A stretch of 64,000 nt of DNA, taken from assembly GCA_030620095.1 (NCBI GenBank), contig JAUTXW010003599.1, forward strand, positions 549,555-613,554, given 5' to 3'. The first letter of the stretch is position 1; each line of letters begins with the position of its first letter. A model generated the notes under the pieces. The model was given only the letters and a program-made list of their open reading frames with translations, was not told where the DNA came from and ran no database searches. Shown piece by piece: positions 35,991 to 48,179 of this stretch. The stretch comes from Kuschelorhynchus macadamiae. Lineage: Eukaryota; Arthropoda; Insecta; Coleoptera; Curculionidae. A program made the position numbers and the translations under genes.

Positions 35991-35999
35991 AATATGCTA

Positions 36000-36900
36000 T
36001 GGTAACAATTTGTAAGTAAGGACGAGAGCCATATTTTAAAATTAAAATGTCAATATTAATTGTATTTTCAAGAACATTAATGGATTCAAGAGAGAATTTC
36101 CGGAAGTTCCCTTACAAATTTGTTTGGTTTTGTTATTCAGAGAAATAAGATAAGAAATCATTCCTTTATTTAATAAAGTGAAAAATAACACAATTTATGT
36201 ATTGTAATTACTAAATGACTATACGAAAAACTAAATGTGATTATATTTTACTACTCCTAAAAAAAGGAAGGATTAAAACCAAGGGAAGTTTAATTGGTAG
36301 ATTCCTTTCACGTTTGACTTTCATACCAAATTTAAGATAAATTGGATAAATACTTTTTTAGTAATAAAAAAGGGATCTGCTGTATCACTGACCATTCTAT
36401 TTTAAAGTACATTTTGGTCCTGGGTCCTCAAATAAACAATATTAGTCATAGTATTAAATTATTCACAAAGTGTATTTTAAAATGCAGTTTTTATAGGCGC
36501 TTATGGGTGTTGACCCTGAAGAAAATACATTAGCGTATTTCGTTAAAATTTCGATATTGACCTTTGATCGGCTTTTAGTATGCAGATCACTTAATTCCAA
36601 TTAAATTCTTGTATATTGCTAGAATCACAATTAATGATTGTTTTATTTAATACGATTTTAGAAACCCTAATGGGGTAATAGGTCAAATGACCAATTATAC
36701 ATAAACTCAACCATCTGATATAGTGTATTACATAATTTAAACTATTTCTTACGCATTCATTTTTTTTTTAATTATGAAGGGAATAACGGGTATCCCCCGA
36801 TTGTTTACACGATAGGAAATTCTTTTTGTTTCGTTGGTTTACGGAAAAAAGTCACTATTTATAAAAAAAGAGTTTCAAATGAAAGTTTCGGGCAGATTTT
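36000..36900. other. AT-rich DNA with small repeat traces
   Basis: 36300-36360 carries R1-like phrases (ACCAAATTTAAGATAAATTGG). At 36516-36540 a CTGAAGA followed by a perfect 6-bp stem (AAATAC/GTATTT) looks like the first half of a hammerhead core, but the GAAA box is not kept. No gene is seen. Confidence 0.4.
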
Positions 36901-36929
36901 TTCTACAGTTTTATTAAAACAATGCCTAC

Positions 36930-36958
36930 GTTTCGACGCTGATTAGTGTCATCCTCTG
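36930..36958 (-). ncRNA. Hammerhead-ribozyme-like core, degenerate
   Basis: On the minus strand: CAGAGGA (one change from CUGANGA), a stem II from GACAC and GCGTC around TAATCA with one mismatch, then GAAACGTAGG. Sequences of this form occur at the ends of PLEs. No PLE coding remnant was recognised next to it. Confidence 0.4.
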
Positions 36959-37229
36959 AGCTAAAAAACAATTTCCACAATCAGAGAAGCTACTTTTCAA
37001 AACATATAAAAAAATAAAACAATTGTGTACGTTTTTATGAATTATACTACTTATAAATTAAGAGAAATGTTAAAAACTAGCATTAGTGCTATTAAGGAGA
37101 TTTACGCCTTGCTGCTAGACAAACTACTAAATATTAAACGCGATCTAAAAAAAAACTAATACGTTTAAATTATTTTAATTATTTACAACTAAACGTTTTT
37201 TTGACCCTCATTATTTTGTATGAAAAATA

Positions 37230-37480
37230 TTGCTTTTAAATAATTTCTTCCCCCCCCCCCCACGATTTTTAAAAATATAGAGGTATGTCCCATAAAACAT
37301 TACCCCACAACATTTCTAACAACTTTTCGGTGAAAGAACCATTTAAAAAAAGTCCATTAGTGTCAGATCTAGCCATGTAGGGGCAAATGATTTTTAGAAT
37401 AACAACTAGTTCACTTCTCAGGAAAATGTATTGAGATTTTTTATTATAGTAATGCAGTACATTTTTTGGGTTTTTAAAAT
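37230..37480 (-). pseudogene. Mariner transposase fragment (third catalytic region)
   Basis: One minus-strand frame reads FAPTWLDLTLMDFF near 37350-37390, the decayed WPPRSPDLTxMDFFLW motif. Flanking frames are broken. A C13 run lies at its edge near 37249. Confidence 0.5.
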
Positions 37481-37799
37481 AGAAAATTCAGAACGGATAT
37501 TTGGACTAATAAAATGTGTTTTCTCTGTATAATTCTGTACAGGGGAAGTTATGGAATTGATTTAAAAACAGTACAGTTAAAGCGAATTGGCTGATATTTT
37601 TTAAATTTATTTTTAGTTATCATTATTGATATTATTATTTATTTTTATAACTCTATTTAATTCATGTTAATAGTTTTTTTAAAATTAGTTTAATTAATTT
37701 CAAATACTTTAAATTAATTACATTGCTCCTGGTTCCATATTTTGAGTTATTATTGCTGATGATTTACTATGTGTTAAAACACTAAAAAACTCAATTTAT

Positions 37800-38110
37800 T
37801 CTAATTATTTACAACTAAACCTTTTTCCACCCTCATTATTTTGTATAAATTGGATTGTTTTTAAATCATTTTGTGAGGTCGCCATTTTCCCCGCCATATT
37901 GGATTTTTACCAAAATGTCATCCCCCATGTGAACCATCATTTTGACCAAAATTTTCAATCGGATAAATAGGTTTTGAGTTATGTCTCGCACAGATCGATC
38001 GATAGACCAACGGAAAGGGGAGAACATATTTTTGGGATCTAGATACCCTAAAACGTAAAGATCTGCAAAAATAGCGGAAGGTGATTTTTTTCACGATTAC
38101 AATACGTCTA
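37800..38110 (+). repeat. Dispersed repeat family R1, near-complete unit
   Basis: In order: CCGCCATATTGGATTTTTACC, CATTTTGACCAAAATTTTCAATC, GTTTTGAGTTATG, a GATCGATCGATAGACC variant of the GACAGAC block, TTTTTGGGATCTAGATACC and AACGTAAAGATCTGCAAAA with a TTTTTTTCACGATTACAATA end. Confidence 0.75.
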
Positions 38111-38149
38111 TCTTACCAGCGAAGTATTGTAATCGCAATCAAACTACCT

Positions 38150-38990
38150 ATCAAATAGAACTTTTATAAAACTTTTCAATTCTTAAGAAAATAGTCTATT
38201 AGTGCCAGATCTGGCCATCTAGGTGGTCAGATATTTTTAGATTAATGTCCCATTCCCATCTCAGGAAATATTTCTTTCATCAAACTGCTCTATTAAGAAG
38301 TTCCTGACTTAAATGGTGTGAGCCGGACATTCATACTGTTGAAACCAGGTTTTTCTAAACCCGTATTGCGTTAGGGTAGCTCGCAAAGCCAGTACAACCT
38401 GGTTTCGCAAAACCTCTAGGTATCTCTGTCCGTTTAGGTTGTAGTCAAACAAAAAAAAATGGTCCTATAAGGCGATTTTCTGGAATGATTAATAATTTAT
38501 AAATAGGTGTCCAATTAAAAAAGGTAGGTTAGATTAAATTACCAATGACCCCACTCCAAGAGTTACATCCAAATCTGGCCAGTAGACGTCTCTCTGCCAC
38601 TTGTTGAGGGTTTTTCACAGCCCAGTGATGACTGTTGTGCCTATTAAAGACTCCACAATTCGTAAACCTATTCTCATCGGACCACAAGACATGATTTACC
38701 AAATCGGGATTTTCATTACACTTCCTAGTATACCACTCACAGAAACGCAGTCGTCCTGGAAAATCAGTTTCCTTAAATCTTTGAACTATTGTGGGTTTGT
38801 ATAGATGGTACTTATTCTTTTTTAACACCCTCTATATCATTGATTTTGGCATATACATTTCCTGTTCTACAGTTCTAGTTCTTACTGATGCATTAGAGGT
38901 TTCGTTGATAGCTTGTAAAATGTTTCTGTCGCGATTTTCATTGTTAATATTGTATCCGCTTCTAGGTTGTTCGAAGACCCATGGTTAAAT
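38150..38990 (-). pseudogene. Mariner-like transposase, decayed
   Basis: Minus-strand order: a QPRSGYNINNENR-type N-terminal linker at about 38965; LKKNKYHLYKPTIVQRF; the first catalytic region HVLWSDENRFTNCGVFNRHN; NRLIGPFFFDYNLNGQRYLEVL; the second region as FQQYECPAHTI, with the catalytic Asp replaced by Tyr; and PPRWPDLALIDYFL for the third. Two frameshifts and several stops. The N-terminal helix-turn-helix is mostly missing. Confidence 0.8.
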
Positions 38991-38999
38991 TAACTATGA

Positions 39000-40455
39000 T
39001 TTTTCTGAATTGCGTTTTATGAAGCTGAGGTCGTTCATATTTAAATAGGGACTACCGGCAATTTTCAACAGGTCTCGACATTTTATGTTTCAACTAATTG
39101 ACCAACTTAAACTGTAAATTTGCAATGATTTTATTTAATATATTTAGATCTGTAGACTGTACTTGAAAATGTACCAGGTAGAACCTTTGAAATTACATTT
39201 TTAGTAAGTTTAAATTCGATGTTTAATACATTTAGATACACAACATTTATTTGCGTTTAAAACTTTTAAAACTTTCGCAGACAATTTAACCTATAAAGGT
39301 AACAAGGTATCCACCACGCTTATTTTTTTAGATACATGATGGTTTTCATTTTTTATACACCTTGTTAATTTCGAAGGATATTTACATTTCATTTCTTATT
39401 ATGTTATGTTACTTTTTGATTCCAAAATAATTTTTAATATCTTAGATCATTTGAAAGTTATTAGCAAAATGAGAAATTTGACGTTGTAGTAAAAAGTTCT
39501 AGAATTTTAAAGATTTCGCATCCCAGAAAAAAAAGGCATCCCGTAGATTTTAAGAAAACTTGTTTATTGACGTTAGTCTTAATATATAATGGGACATGAT
39601 TTAAAAATATGTAGAAATGTTCGAGGTAGGTATATCAAAAAAACTAAAAACATATTAACATTTGAACACCCTATATCTCGAACACCAAGTACTTGCAAAC
39701 CCTTGTTTAAACATTTTCTCCTCCATATTTTTATAAGTTAAATCATTTTTTAGAGTTTTGAGTATATATACATTAATTATACCATGAATTCATTTCAACT
39801 GATTTGTAGAACTAGGATTTTTACACAGTGATACATTGACTTACTCTATTCAACCAATTAAGACACAACTTTGATACATTGAATTAAGTCAAAGCCCACT
39901 TTTGTTCCAAATAAATCATGGCCTCCTTAGAAAAAATTGAGACCTAACTTTACGAAGTGTGATATTTCGATGTTACTCAAATCTTTTATACACTTGTGAA
40001 ACATCACTAGACTGGAAATTTTACGCTCTTTCTAAAAATCGCAAAATCCACTATGGCGGCCATAAGAAAAATGAGTTGGGTTGAGGCGGGTTGCGGGATA
40101 ACAAAAGACGATGGAAACATGTACACGCCATCTTATTTGTGTTAAAAAAATATCCTAATAATGTCATATTTTGACAGCTGTCAAATTTAACGTTTTGGAT
40201 TTACTGGCGAAAAACGAAATCCGCCATTTTCGGTCTTTCACCGATATTTCCAAAACCAATTGACCGATGGTAAATCTGACGCCTGATATTGAATGTTTTT
40301 CTCTAAAACTTTCTCCATTTAACCATTGCTGTAGGTATATTAGGAGCCGGGATCTCTATATAGAGAGACGAATCTGGGGCACACTGGATTGTCCATTAAT
40401 AAAAAAAAGCAATTATATATAAATAAGATTAAGAAAATACTTTAAAACATAACAA
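39000..40455. other. AT-rich DNA, nothing recognised
   Basis: No gene is supported. Phrases such as GAACACCCTATATCTCG (near 39663) resemble mariner-type ends but lack partners. Confidence 0.35.
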
Positions 40456-40935
40456 GTGTTTTTCTAAAGTTAAATTAAGAAGCTTAGCTTAAAAAGTGCT
40501 TTCTTGATGATATTTTTTTATATCTGGTTTTATGGAGATACAATCTTCTCCGATATTAAAACAAAAATAATCAAGACTCCCCAACCTGCCTCGCCTATCG
40601 AAAATGTTACGGAAAATCTCGTTCGCAAATTCCATTATTGAAAAGCCCGCGTTTAGTCTGGCTTCGTTAAACTCGCATTCGACGAAACATTGCCGGTCAG
40701 GCTTGTTGAACACCCGTTACCCGAATAAACCCACGGGAACTCTTAAAATCTGTTGGCATGTCCCCGTTTATTGCCTCCGTAAATATAGGAGGGTGGTCGT
40801 TCTCTCCTTTGCGATTTAAATCTAATTATCTCTTTAAAATTCAGTTATAACGCTTAGGATTTTGTAGGCAGTGAATGTTAGATATAATAATACATTTTGT
40901 CCGTTTAGCTTAGAATACCGTGCTGCAGCTCCTGA
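40456..40935. other. GC-richer block with open frames on both strands
   Basis: Frames of 71 (40604-40819, plus) and 74 codons (40489-40713, minus) overlap each other. The block is richer in CG than its surroundings and carries no transposon motif. It may be a host exon or regulatory segment, but I recognise neither frame. Confidence 0.3.
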
Positions 40936-41189
40936 CTATTGAAAAAGCGACAGAAGTGAATAATTCTTAAAATCCAGTTTTTCTTAACAAAATCGCAACC
41001 GATGTAAAATAAAAATAGAGATTCGTAAAACAATACACAAAAAAAGCTTTGAAAGCGACAAAGGTCATAAAAGTGGTATTAAAAAAAAATATTGCGTAAT
41101 ACGTATCCGGTGACACGCTATAAAGTACCGCCCCCCTTGACTTCCTCATTTCTTGTCGTACACTAAAACTAAAAAATTGGTAAATTTCC

Positions 41190-43400
41190 TTTAGAATAGA
41201 ATAGAATAGAATAGGATATATTACCAGAAAATCGTACATTTCGTACATAGGATCGTCAAGAAATTTACAATAAAATAAATTATAGTCGATGAATAAATAC
41301 AATAAAATAATATAACCAAACTAATCAATATCAAAATAAATAGAATTTAAACAGCACGTAAACAAATAAATAAATAAATAAACATAAATAAAACAAAAAA
41401 CAATACACAATAAACATTCTACCAAGCCTGACAGTCATCAGCGACAATCACCAAATTACAACAAAAATCTTAATAAAATAAATATAAATTTTCCAAATAC
41501 TCCTTCGTTTTCACTCCTTGTAATTGATAAACTCCGATGTAGAATAAAAAGCCTTGTCCAGGAGAAATTCTATTAAAACATTTTTAAAAATTTTACCTTG
41601 ATACCGTTTGAATTTTTGTGACAGTTTATTGTATAAATACACGCAGTTGTATAAAGGGGATCCCCTGAAAAAAGTTTTTTTATGTTTAGGCATCTTAAGT
41701 ATCTCAGTATTCAGTATTTCTAGTAAAATGCGAATTAGCTTCGCCTAGCCTTTCATATTCAGAAGCATTATTTTGAACAAACAACAGGCATCTCAGTATA
41801 TATAAACACGGGACAGTTAATATTTTCATTTCTCTGAACAGTGTTCTACAGCTCTCCAGCGGTTTAAGATTAAATATTAATCTTAATATCCTCTTTTGAG
41901 ATACGAATATGCGATCACAACTCTTGTGATCCCAGCATACCATATTATTAGATATATGGCTGAAAACCATTCGTCAAGTGAATTTTTAAGATTTAAGATA
42001 GCAAAATATGCCGAATTTAATTTGGAGCCGATATGGTCAATGTGTTTTTCAAAAGATAAGGTTGAGTCAATATATGTGCCTAAAAACTTTGTACCTTCAG
42101 AGAATTTTATTTTCGCGTCTTTTTGAAATATTAAGGAGAGAGGGTTCCGAATAAATATATTAACAAATACGGTCTTGTCTGGGTTTACGATTAACTGATT
42201 CTCGCGACATCAAGCCTCTATATTAACACATATTCGCCTTCCTTTATGAGCGAGGATCTCCGGGTCGCAAGTCGTGTCATCGGCGTACATAGTAACGTGA
42301 TCAGCACCAAGAGCGTCCGGAAGATCATTAACGTACAACAGGAATAGCAACGGACCCAACACTAAACCCTGTGGTACTCCAAGTTTTATTTCCTTAGGTA
42401 TCGACAAGGTATTACCACACTTGACTTTCATATCCCTATCCGATAGGTGCGATTCAATCCATAGCAACAGATTACCACGAATGCCCATATTGAAAAGTTT
42501 TGATATAAGCATGGTTTTGTTAATTGTATCGAAAGCTATGGACAAATCAAAGAATATAGCCAACATATTCGTGCTGATCCAGTTTCGAATATACAAAATT
42601 TAAGAAACTCCTAGATGCAGACTCAGTTGATTTGCTGGACAAAAATCCATGCTGACATCTGCTAACAATGTTGTATTTCGATAAAAAGGCAGTAATTCTG
42701 GAATGTATTATGAATTGAAAAAGAGCTAAATATCGAAATTTGCCTGTAATTTTCAGTGTTTTCACTACAGTTTCTTTTTAATATTGGAATTACAATTGCT
42801 GTCTTTAATATCCTCGGAAAAATGCCATGGTCAAGACTAAGATTAATTATTATTGCCAGTGGGTTACAAATATATTGTTTAGCTGCCTTGATCAAACCAA
42901 TGTTAAAGTCATCACTACCACGCGAGTTTTTGTTTATGATGGTATCAATGGTATTTAAAACTTCACATTCTGTCACACCTAATAATACCATCGATTTAGG
43001 TAGAATTCAGGAACTGTACCAGGTGCATCCACTCCATGATATTTATTTTCTAGCTTTTTTGAAGCGATCGTACTAAAATAATGTGCAAACTCGTTCGCAA
43101 CATAAGATGGTTCAGTAATAATATTGTTTTCAATAGCTAGTTTTATGTTTTTGTTATTTATACTGTTTTTATTTAAATTGGTGTTAATGATCCTCCAAAT
43201 TTCCTTAGGTTTATTTTTTTAATTTTGTATTTTTTTACCAAAAAAATCTTTTTTGGCAGATTTAATTTTTTGTTTATAAAACTTTTTAATACTTTTGTAC
43301 ATAACTACTATTTGTTCAGTCAGTGCAATTCTCTTAAGGAAACCAAGATTATCAAGTTGATTCTTTATACCAGCCAGTTCACAAGTGTACCATCCATTTC
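41190..43400 (-). pseudogene. Non-LTR retrotransposon (Jockey/CR1-type), long but decayed
   Basis: Minus-strand order: KPKEIWRIINTNLNKNSINN and YVANEFAHYFSTIASKK (43200-43050); NSRGSDDFNIGLIKAA and a FPRILKTAIVIPILKR-type finger region; RCQHGFLSSKSTESA; FFDLSIAFDTINK (palm); LGVPQGLVLGPLLFLLY; and the catalytic MYADDTTC. A decayed thumb follows, then FNLKPLESCRTLFREMKIL and C-terminal SPLYNCVYLYNKLSQK to a stop at 41511. At least four frame changes are present. The 3' end near 41190 has an (ATAGA)4 tract that is likely its tail. Its C-terminal region resembles the separate fragment at 44460-44865. Confidence 0.85.
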
Positions 43401-43479
43401 TATTTCTAGGAACTGGAAAAGACCGCTAAGGACAACATACATCCAGACACATTACACGGAACTTCCCTCAAGTCTTTCT

Positions 43480-43740
43480 TTTTATTGGGAATTTAGTTTA
43501 ATAGATAGCCATTTAGTAACACCTATATACTATCTTTACAACATTTTTATTGGGCGCCATTTCATTTTATCATTTCACTAGACCGCCATTTTCTTTTGCC
43601 ATATTTAGAAGCTATTCCTAGAACTGATAGACAGACAGACAAACACACAAACCGACGCAATTGATAAAACATATTTTTGGCATCTAGGAATGCTAAAACT
43701 TGAAAATATGTAAAATCTGAAAAGAAAGGTTATCGTAGAA
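43480..43740 (+). repeat. Dispersed repeat family R1, fragment
   Basis: CACTAGACCGCCATTTTC, GACAGACAGACAAACAC, AAACCGACGCAATTG, TTTTTGGCATCTAGGAATGC and AAAACTTGAAAATATG keep the R1 order. Confidence 0.7.
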
Positions 43741-43744
43741 AATG

Positions 43745-44024
43745 GAAAATGGTGACCACACAGGTATCATATATCCCGGTCCAAACTTCCATATATTGTG
43801 TCAGGAATGTCAGTTAGAGAAAAAGTAGGACAGACAAAATGAATATTAAAGCATTTACCAGAATTTTTAATGTTTTTTTGGGCACTAATTGTCAGCAAAC
43901 TTGTTTGTCGACCCGTAATTAAAAGGTCCTTTTTGTCATCTTCTTTCCAACGGGAAAATGGAGTTTCTAACAAACTACAAACAATATCACTAACGGTCCC
44001 AAACGAATTCATTTTAAACCACAC
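43745..44024 (-). pseudogene. Possible hAT-like (ZMYM1-type) N-terminal fragment
   Basis: A minus-strand frame from 44024 reads MWFKMNSFGTVSDIVCSLLE, then PFSRWKEDDKKDLLITGRQT and NIKNSGKCFNIHFV. The order 'PF.RW.EDDK..L...GRPTP' followed by a basic stretch recalls the N-terminal region of zinc-finger MYM/hAT-like transposon proteins. The downstream catalytic parts are missing: R1 repeat begins right after. It could instead be a host first exon facing the GC-rich block. Confidence 0.3.
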
Positions 44025-44400
44025 ACACGCGCCACTCCTCCAAAGAATAAAATAAAAGGCCGCCGATAAAATACTGAATAAAAGGCGATCGCCGAGATCT
44101 ACTTTACGTAAAATGCGAGCGGAAGGTTAAAACTGAGGCTCTTCCCTAGAGGCGCGGTCTTCGTACATGCGATACTCTCGTTGCCATAACAACGCATTAT
44201 TTTCGTTTCTCGCTGGAAGGAAGATTTTTACCGAGCTCGCACGTGGCTCTTCCGTTGGTGGATCGACACAAACGAGTTTGCTGCCGGTGCGGTGGGCGCA
44301 CATACGGCTTATACACGCTTAATACCCGCAAGTATATCATTGCGATTTGTGTTTGCCTGTAGGTTTCTAACGAGTGTCCAGTGGCAATGCATTAAATTGA
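44025..44400. other. GC-rich block, possible promoter region
   Basis: This segment has many CG dinucleotides and mixed composition, unlike the AT-rich surroundings. It lies immediately upstream of the minus-strand frame starting at 44024. No repeat hallmark is seen. Promoter function is inference from composition and position. Confidence 0.3.
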
Positions 44401-44459
44401 ACATTGCAATTATCCCTAATGTTTAATAAATTGAATTAGATTTAATATTGAAAAGTTTA

Positions 44460-44865
44460 ATATTGAAAATTAGTATACAGTATTGATTTTTTTTTGGGGA
44501 AGAGGCACTTCCCCTACTTCCCCCGAATAGCCGCCACTGGTTTATGATATAGAATGGGTTGTCTTCTAAGAATGATTTTATGCATATTTTAGATTTATTA
44601 TGATTCAGGTTTTCAAAGCCAAACGGCATGTGATTTAGGAACTCAGGACCGAAATAATTCAGACTGTAGAGACTTGCCCTAAGTCTGAGATACTTAATTC
44701 TAATCCCAGCCGATCCTGTATTATGATTGTGTATATCACTATTTTGGATATAATTAGGATTTTTTTTATGTGTGGCTAGTAAAGTATGATAGATATATAA
44801 GCATGGCGCGGTCATAATTTTGTTTTCTTTGAATTTTTCCTTAACGTTCTCCCTATAGTTTAGCC
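44460..44865 (-). pseudogene. LINE C-terminal fragment
   Basis: A minus-strand frame beginning YRENVKEKFKENKIMTAP continues with CLYIYHTLLATHKKNPNYI, DIHNHNTG and LNYFGPEFLNHMP, the C-terminal region of Jockey/CR1-type LINEs (compare HNYNTRHGD at 22850-23030). It is bounded by the C-rich hairpin at 44493-44530 and by R1 at 44866. Confidence 0.75.
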
Positions 44866-45530
44866 ATATTGGATTTTTACCAAAATATTAGCAGGTCATC
44901 CCCATATGACCCTTAATTTTTTACTAAAATTTGAAGTCAATCTGATGAGTAGTTTTTTAAGCTATGTCGCGACTGACAGACAGACAGACTGACGGAATTG
45001 AGAAAACATATTTTGTTTGGGCGCCATTTTGTTCGGCCATTTTAAATCAATACCTCATTATTACTAGTTCATATCTATGTTACAATTAGTTATGACATAA
45101 AATTTGAAATCAGTCCAAAAAGTAGCTTTTTCAGGCTGAATTTTTAAATGTTTTATTAAACAGCCATTTTGTTCTGCCATCTTGGATTCATACCAAAATT
45201 TTACCAGTTGAAATGATTGATATTCTTGCAAAATTTGAGGTAAATTGGATATGCAGTTTTTTAGTAAAATTTTTTTTTAACATGTAACTAGGTCACCATT
45301 TTGTTTTACCATATTGGATTTTTACCAAAATGTTGTCAGGCCGTTCTTATATAACCCTTAATTTTTCACCAAAATTTGAAGTCAATCGGGTAGTAGTTTT
45401 TTAGCTTTGCCGTGAACAGACAGACCGACAGACAGGGATTCTGAAACGTGAGATCTGAAAAAATCTTGGAGGCTGATTTTTTCACGATTACAATAATTCC
45501 ATTTTACGAAGGAAGTAAAAACGGTCATCC
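44866..45530 (+). repeat. Dispersed repeat family R1, two consecutive units
   Basis: GCCATATTGGATTTTTACC, TGACCCTTAATTTTT, AAATTTGAAGTCAATCTG, GACAGACAGACAGACTGACG and AACATATTTTG are followed by a second round with CCGTTCTTATATAACCC, GTCAATCGGGTAGTAG, GACAGACCGACAGACAG and GAGATCTGAAAAAATC. This is the plus orientation, the inverse of 7030-8400. Confidence 0.8.
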
Positions 45531-45587
45531 AGAGGAATTTTTTTCGTCTCCGAATCTGCATTGTAATTTTCAGTATCTTTGAAAATA

Positions 45588-46860
45588 TACAGGTGGCGAC
45601 AAAAATTGTATTTTTTAATTGGATTACCCTGTATAATATAACTCTTTGGAAACAGATTAAAAAATACTGTTCAAGAAATACCCCACTTATTAGTGTTAGC
45701 TGTTTTAAATCATAATATTTGGATTCATTTGTAAATAAAAATCAACAACTGGTAATAGTAAGCCATGAAAATAATAATTGCAATTGATGTAATTGAGTCA
45801 TATAGTTGTCATTTTAACACGTTCTCTTCTTTTTAACAATTTTACTCTAAAAAAAAATGGTATTTTCTATTGAAGAGAAACAAGAGATTGTGTGTTTACT
45901 ATTAAAATCATTTTTACGAAATTTAGAACCTCAAATCTTTTAAGGAAATGAGGAGTAAATGTAGCACTGAGAACCGTGATTTGAAGATTCTTTTGCATTT
46001 TTGTGAAAAACCTCAGCCAGCCAATATTTTTGCAACAATAACTTTTGCGCATATGGCGACATATGCGTGCTCGTTACGGACCACGAAAAATTTCTCGTGA
46101 GTATATCCGCAGTTTTAAAAAAATATAGATATAGACCTTATAAATATCATACTGCTCAAAAACTAACACAAATTCATAAGTATCAAAGACTCAAGTTGTG
46201 CAATTTAATGTCGAATAGATTGGACAAAGATAGAGACCCTTTTAAGAAAATATTCTGGACCAACAGATCAAGTTTTTCAGCAAGCGGTTTGCCAAATCGT
46301 CAAAATTCGAGGCACTGGGCATCAAAAAATTCCCAGTTTGTGAAAGAAGTTAGATTTCAGGGCTTAAAGATAGTTAATGTGTGGTGTAGAGTGCTGAAAA
46401 ATAAAATACCAAAAACCACACTTCTTTGAAGGAAGTTTTTGCAAAGGCACATGACAGTGCTCCACCAGATGTGACAAAACAAGAATTTTTTTGAACACGA
46501 ATCACGACGAGTGGATTTAAAGAAACCAAACTACTGCATGATCTTTAATTAGCCCTGATTTAACGCTTATGGACAGTTTTTTGTGGGGTTATAATAAAAC
46601 AAATCATGAACGTGATCTTGAGGAAGTTAAATACTTTATAACCTAAGAAATATCTAAATGAGAGAAATGCTAATTTTATAGAAAACTTAATTACATTCGA
46701 AACCTGTTACCAAGAATGCATCAAAAATCAGGGAGGACATACTAGTTCTGATTAGTTTACCGTTTTTCTTTCTTTTTATTGTTATTTCTATTTAGTTAGT
46801 AAACAAAACTTCGATCCTTGAATTGGTTTTATTTAGTTAAAATATATATTACATTCTCTT
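45588..46860 (+). pseudogene. Mariner-like transposase, decayed
   Basis: A start MVFSIEEKQEIVCLL at 45857 quickly breaks. From 46067 the frame reads LKKYRYRPYKYHTAQKL, then FWTNRSSFSASGLPNRQNSR, the first catalytic region with Asp changed to Asn and Glu to Arg. VNVWCRVLKNKIPK follows, and later frames give ISPDLTLMDSFLWGY for the third catalytic region. The second region is unrecognisable. Possible ends are ACAGGTGGCGAC near 45590 and ACACCCTAC near 46861, unconfirmed. Confidence 0.75.
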
Positions 46861-46884
46861 ACACCCTACTTGCAAACCATTGTT

Positions 46885-47020
46885 CTCTACCTCGCTCCCT
46901 TGAGGATCATTTTCGATAATCTTTTTGTTTTTTGATAAATCCCAACTTTTCTTGATTCACATAGCCCGTGCTTTATGGTTACGTAATAAACAATAGAATA
47001 AGTTTTGTGGAAAATTTTCT
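46885..47020 (+). repeat. Dispersed repeat R2, copy 2
   Basis: Matches 10850-11000 in phrase order: CTACCTCG, TTCGATAATCTTTTTG, TTCTTGATTCACATAGCCCG, TATGGTTACGTAATAAA and AGTTTTGT. Confidence 0.6.
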
Positions 47021-48170
47021 GTTATATTTATCGCTAGAGAGCTCTAAATAATATGTGTGTCAAATTTCTAAAGTGTTGAAATTACATATGAAACAGATAA
47101 AAAAATATAAACAGATAACAGTAACAGTTTGAGTTTGTAACTTTAATAATTAAATTACTGCAATGTTTTAAAGTTGATAATTTAAATTCCAACTTTAACC
47201 TCATTTTGCCGCTAACTGTAAATAGTAATCAAAATTATTGCGGATGGAGCATTTATTTGGCTACAAAAAAGCTGTCATAACATTTTCCTTTATCGCTTTG
47301 ATTTATGTTTATGCATTTACGCGTTAAAGAGATAAAAATTAAAAAAAAATTAAAAACTACGGATTGCAATATACGAGGTGAAGTTTGCACAAAAAACTCT
47401 TTTCTTGTCAGTAACTTTTAAACTCAGCAGGTGGATGATTTTTGGATAAAAACCTATATTGACCAGTCGTTCCGTCAGAACAATTTTTCGTGTAATTTTC
47501 TATATACAGAAAACAGATCTATACTGATATAAAGTTACCACACCAAAAATCTGCAAAACTAACGGTACGCGAGCCACATAGTAATAGTTTGAGGCCTTAA
47601 ATCTTAGAAAGACGCGCTCGGCGGCGGCGGCGGCATCTGAAATCCCCGTTTGTTTGTACTCGTTATGCCGCTCTGTTTCTATCTGCGTATCTGATACATG
47701 CATGTTACTGTGAGCAGAGCACGGAGAGCCCTTTTCTTTGTCCCGATATTGAAATGGAATCGTTTGGGCGTAAGTAATTTGCTTTACCGTATCCCCGCTG
47801 CCGCCCGCCGCCTGCCACCGCCGCATTATGGTTCTGTACCGTAAACACCCCGCTATGCCAAAGTTGTTCTTGTCAGAGACGTAATGGGTTTTATCTCAAT
47901 GTCAATGTTTGTTCTATGCGCGAGGGGTTATATCTGATTTTTGGATTTATGCGATTTTGAGGACCGACATTTTCGTTCGCAGTAAATAATTTAGGAGAGA
48001 ATTTTGTTTACAGGTATCAGTTTTTAATATCGAATGACAACAAAGCGACTAATGAATTTTTGAACAATCAACTCGGTGTTACTTTTCGGTTTGCGACTTC
48101 TTAATCCTCTCGAAGTTTTTGCCCCGACGCACCCTAGCACGATCCTGTGCTAAGGTGTGGACATTTGTCT
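47021..48170. other. Single-copy-looking DNA with a GC-rich centre
   Basis: 47570-47830 includes a (GGC)5 run near 47621-47635 and a CCGCCGCCTGCCACCGCCGC run near 47803-47822, flanking a mixed segment. No transposon hallmark. A 108-codon minus frame (47500-47826) is not recognised. It could be a host regulatory or 5' UTR-like region. Confidence 0.35.
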
Positions 48171-48179
48171 CAAAATGAA

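Noticed and set aside
36516..36550. Hammerhead-like first half (CTGAAGA plus perfect AAATAC/GTATTT stem)
   Set aside because: The GAAA box is replaced by GTTAAAA, so the core is incomplete; kept only as a note in the region entry.
40489..40819. Host exons on both strands
   Set aside because: The two frames overlap, and neither has convincing splice sites or similarity, so neither is called as a gene.
47500..47826. 108-codon minus frame across the GC-rich block
   Set aside because: No family resemblance, and the GGC/CCG runs inflate openness; reported as a composition feature only.
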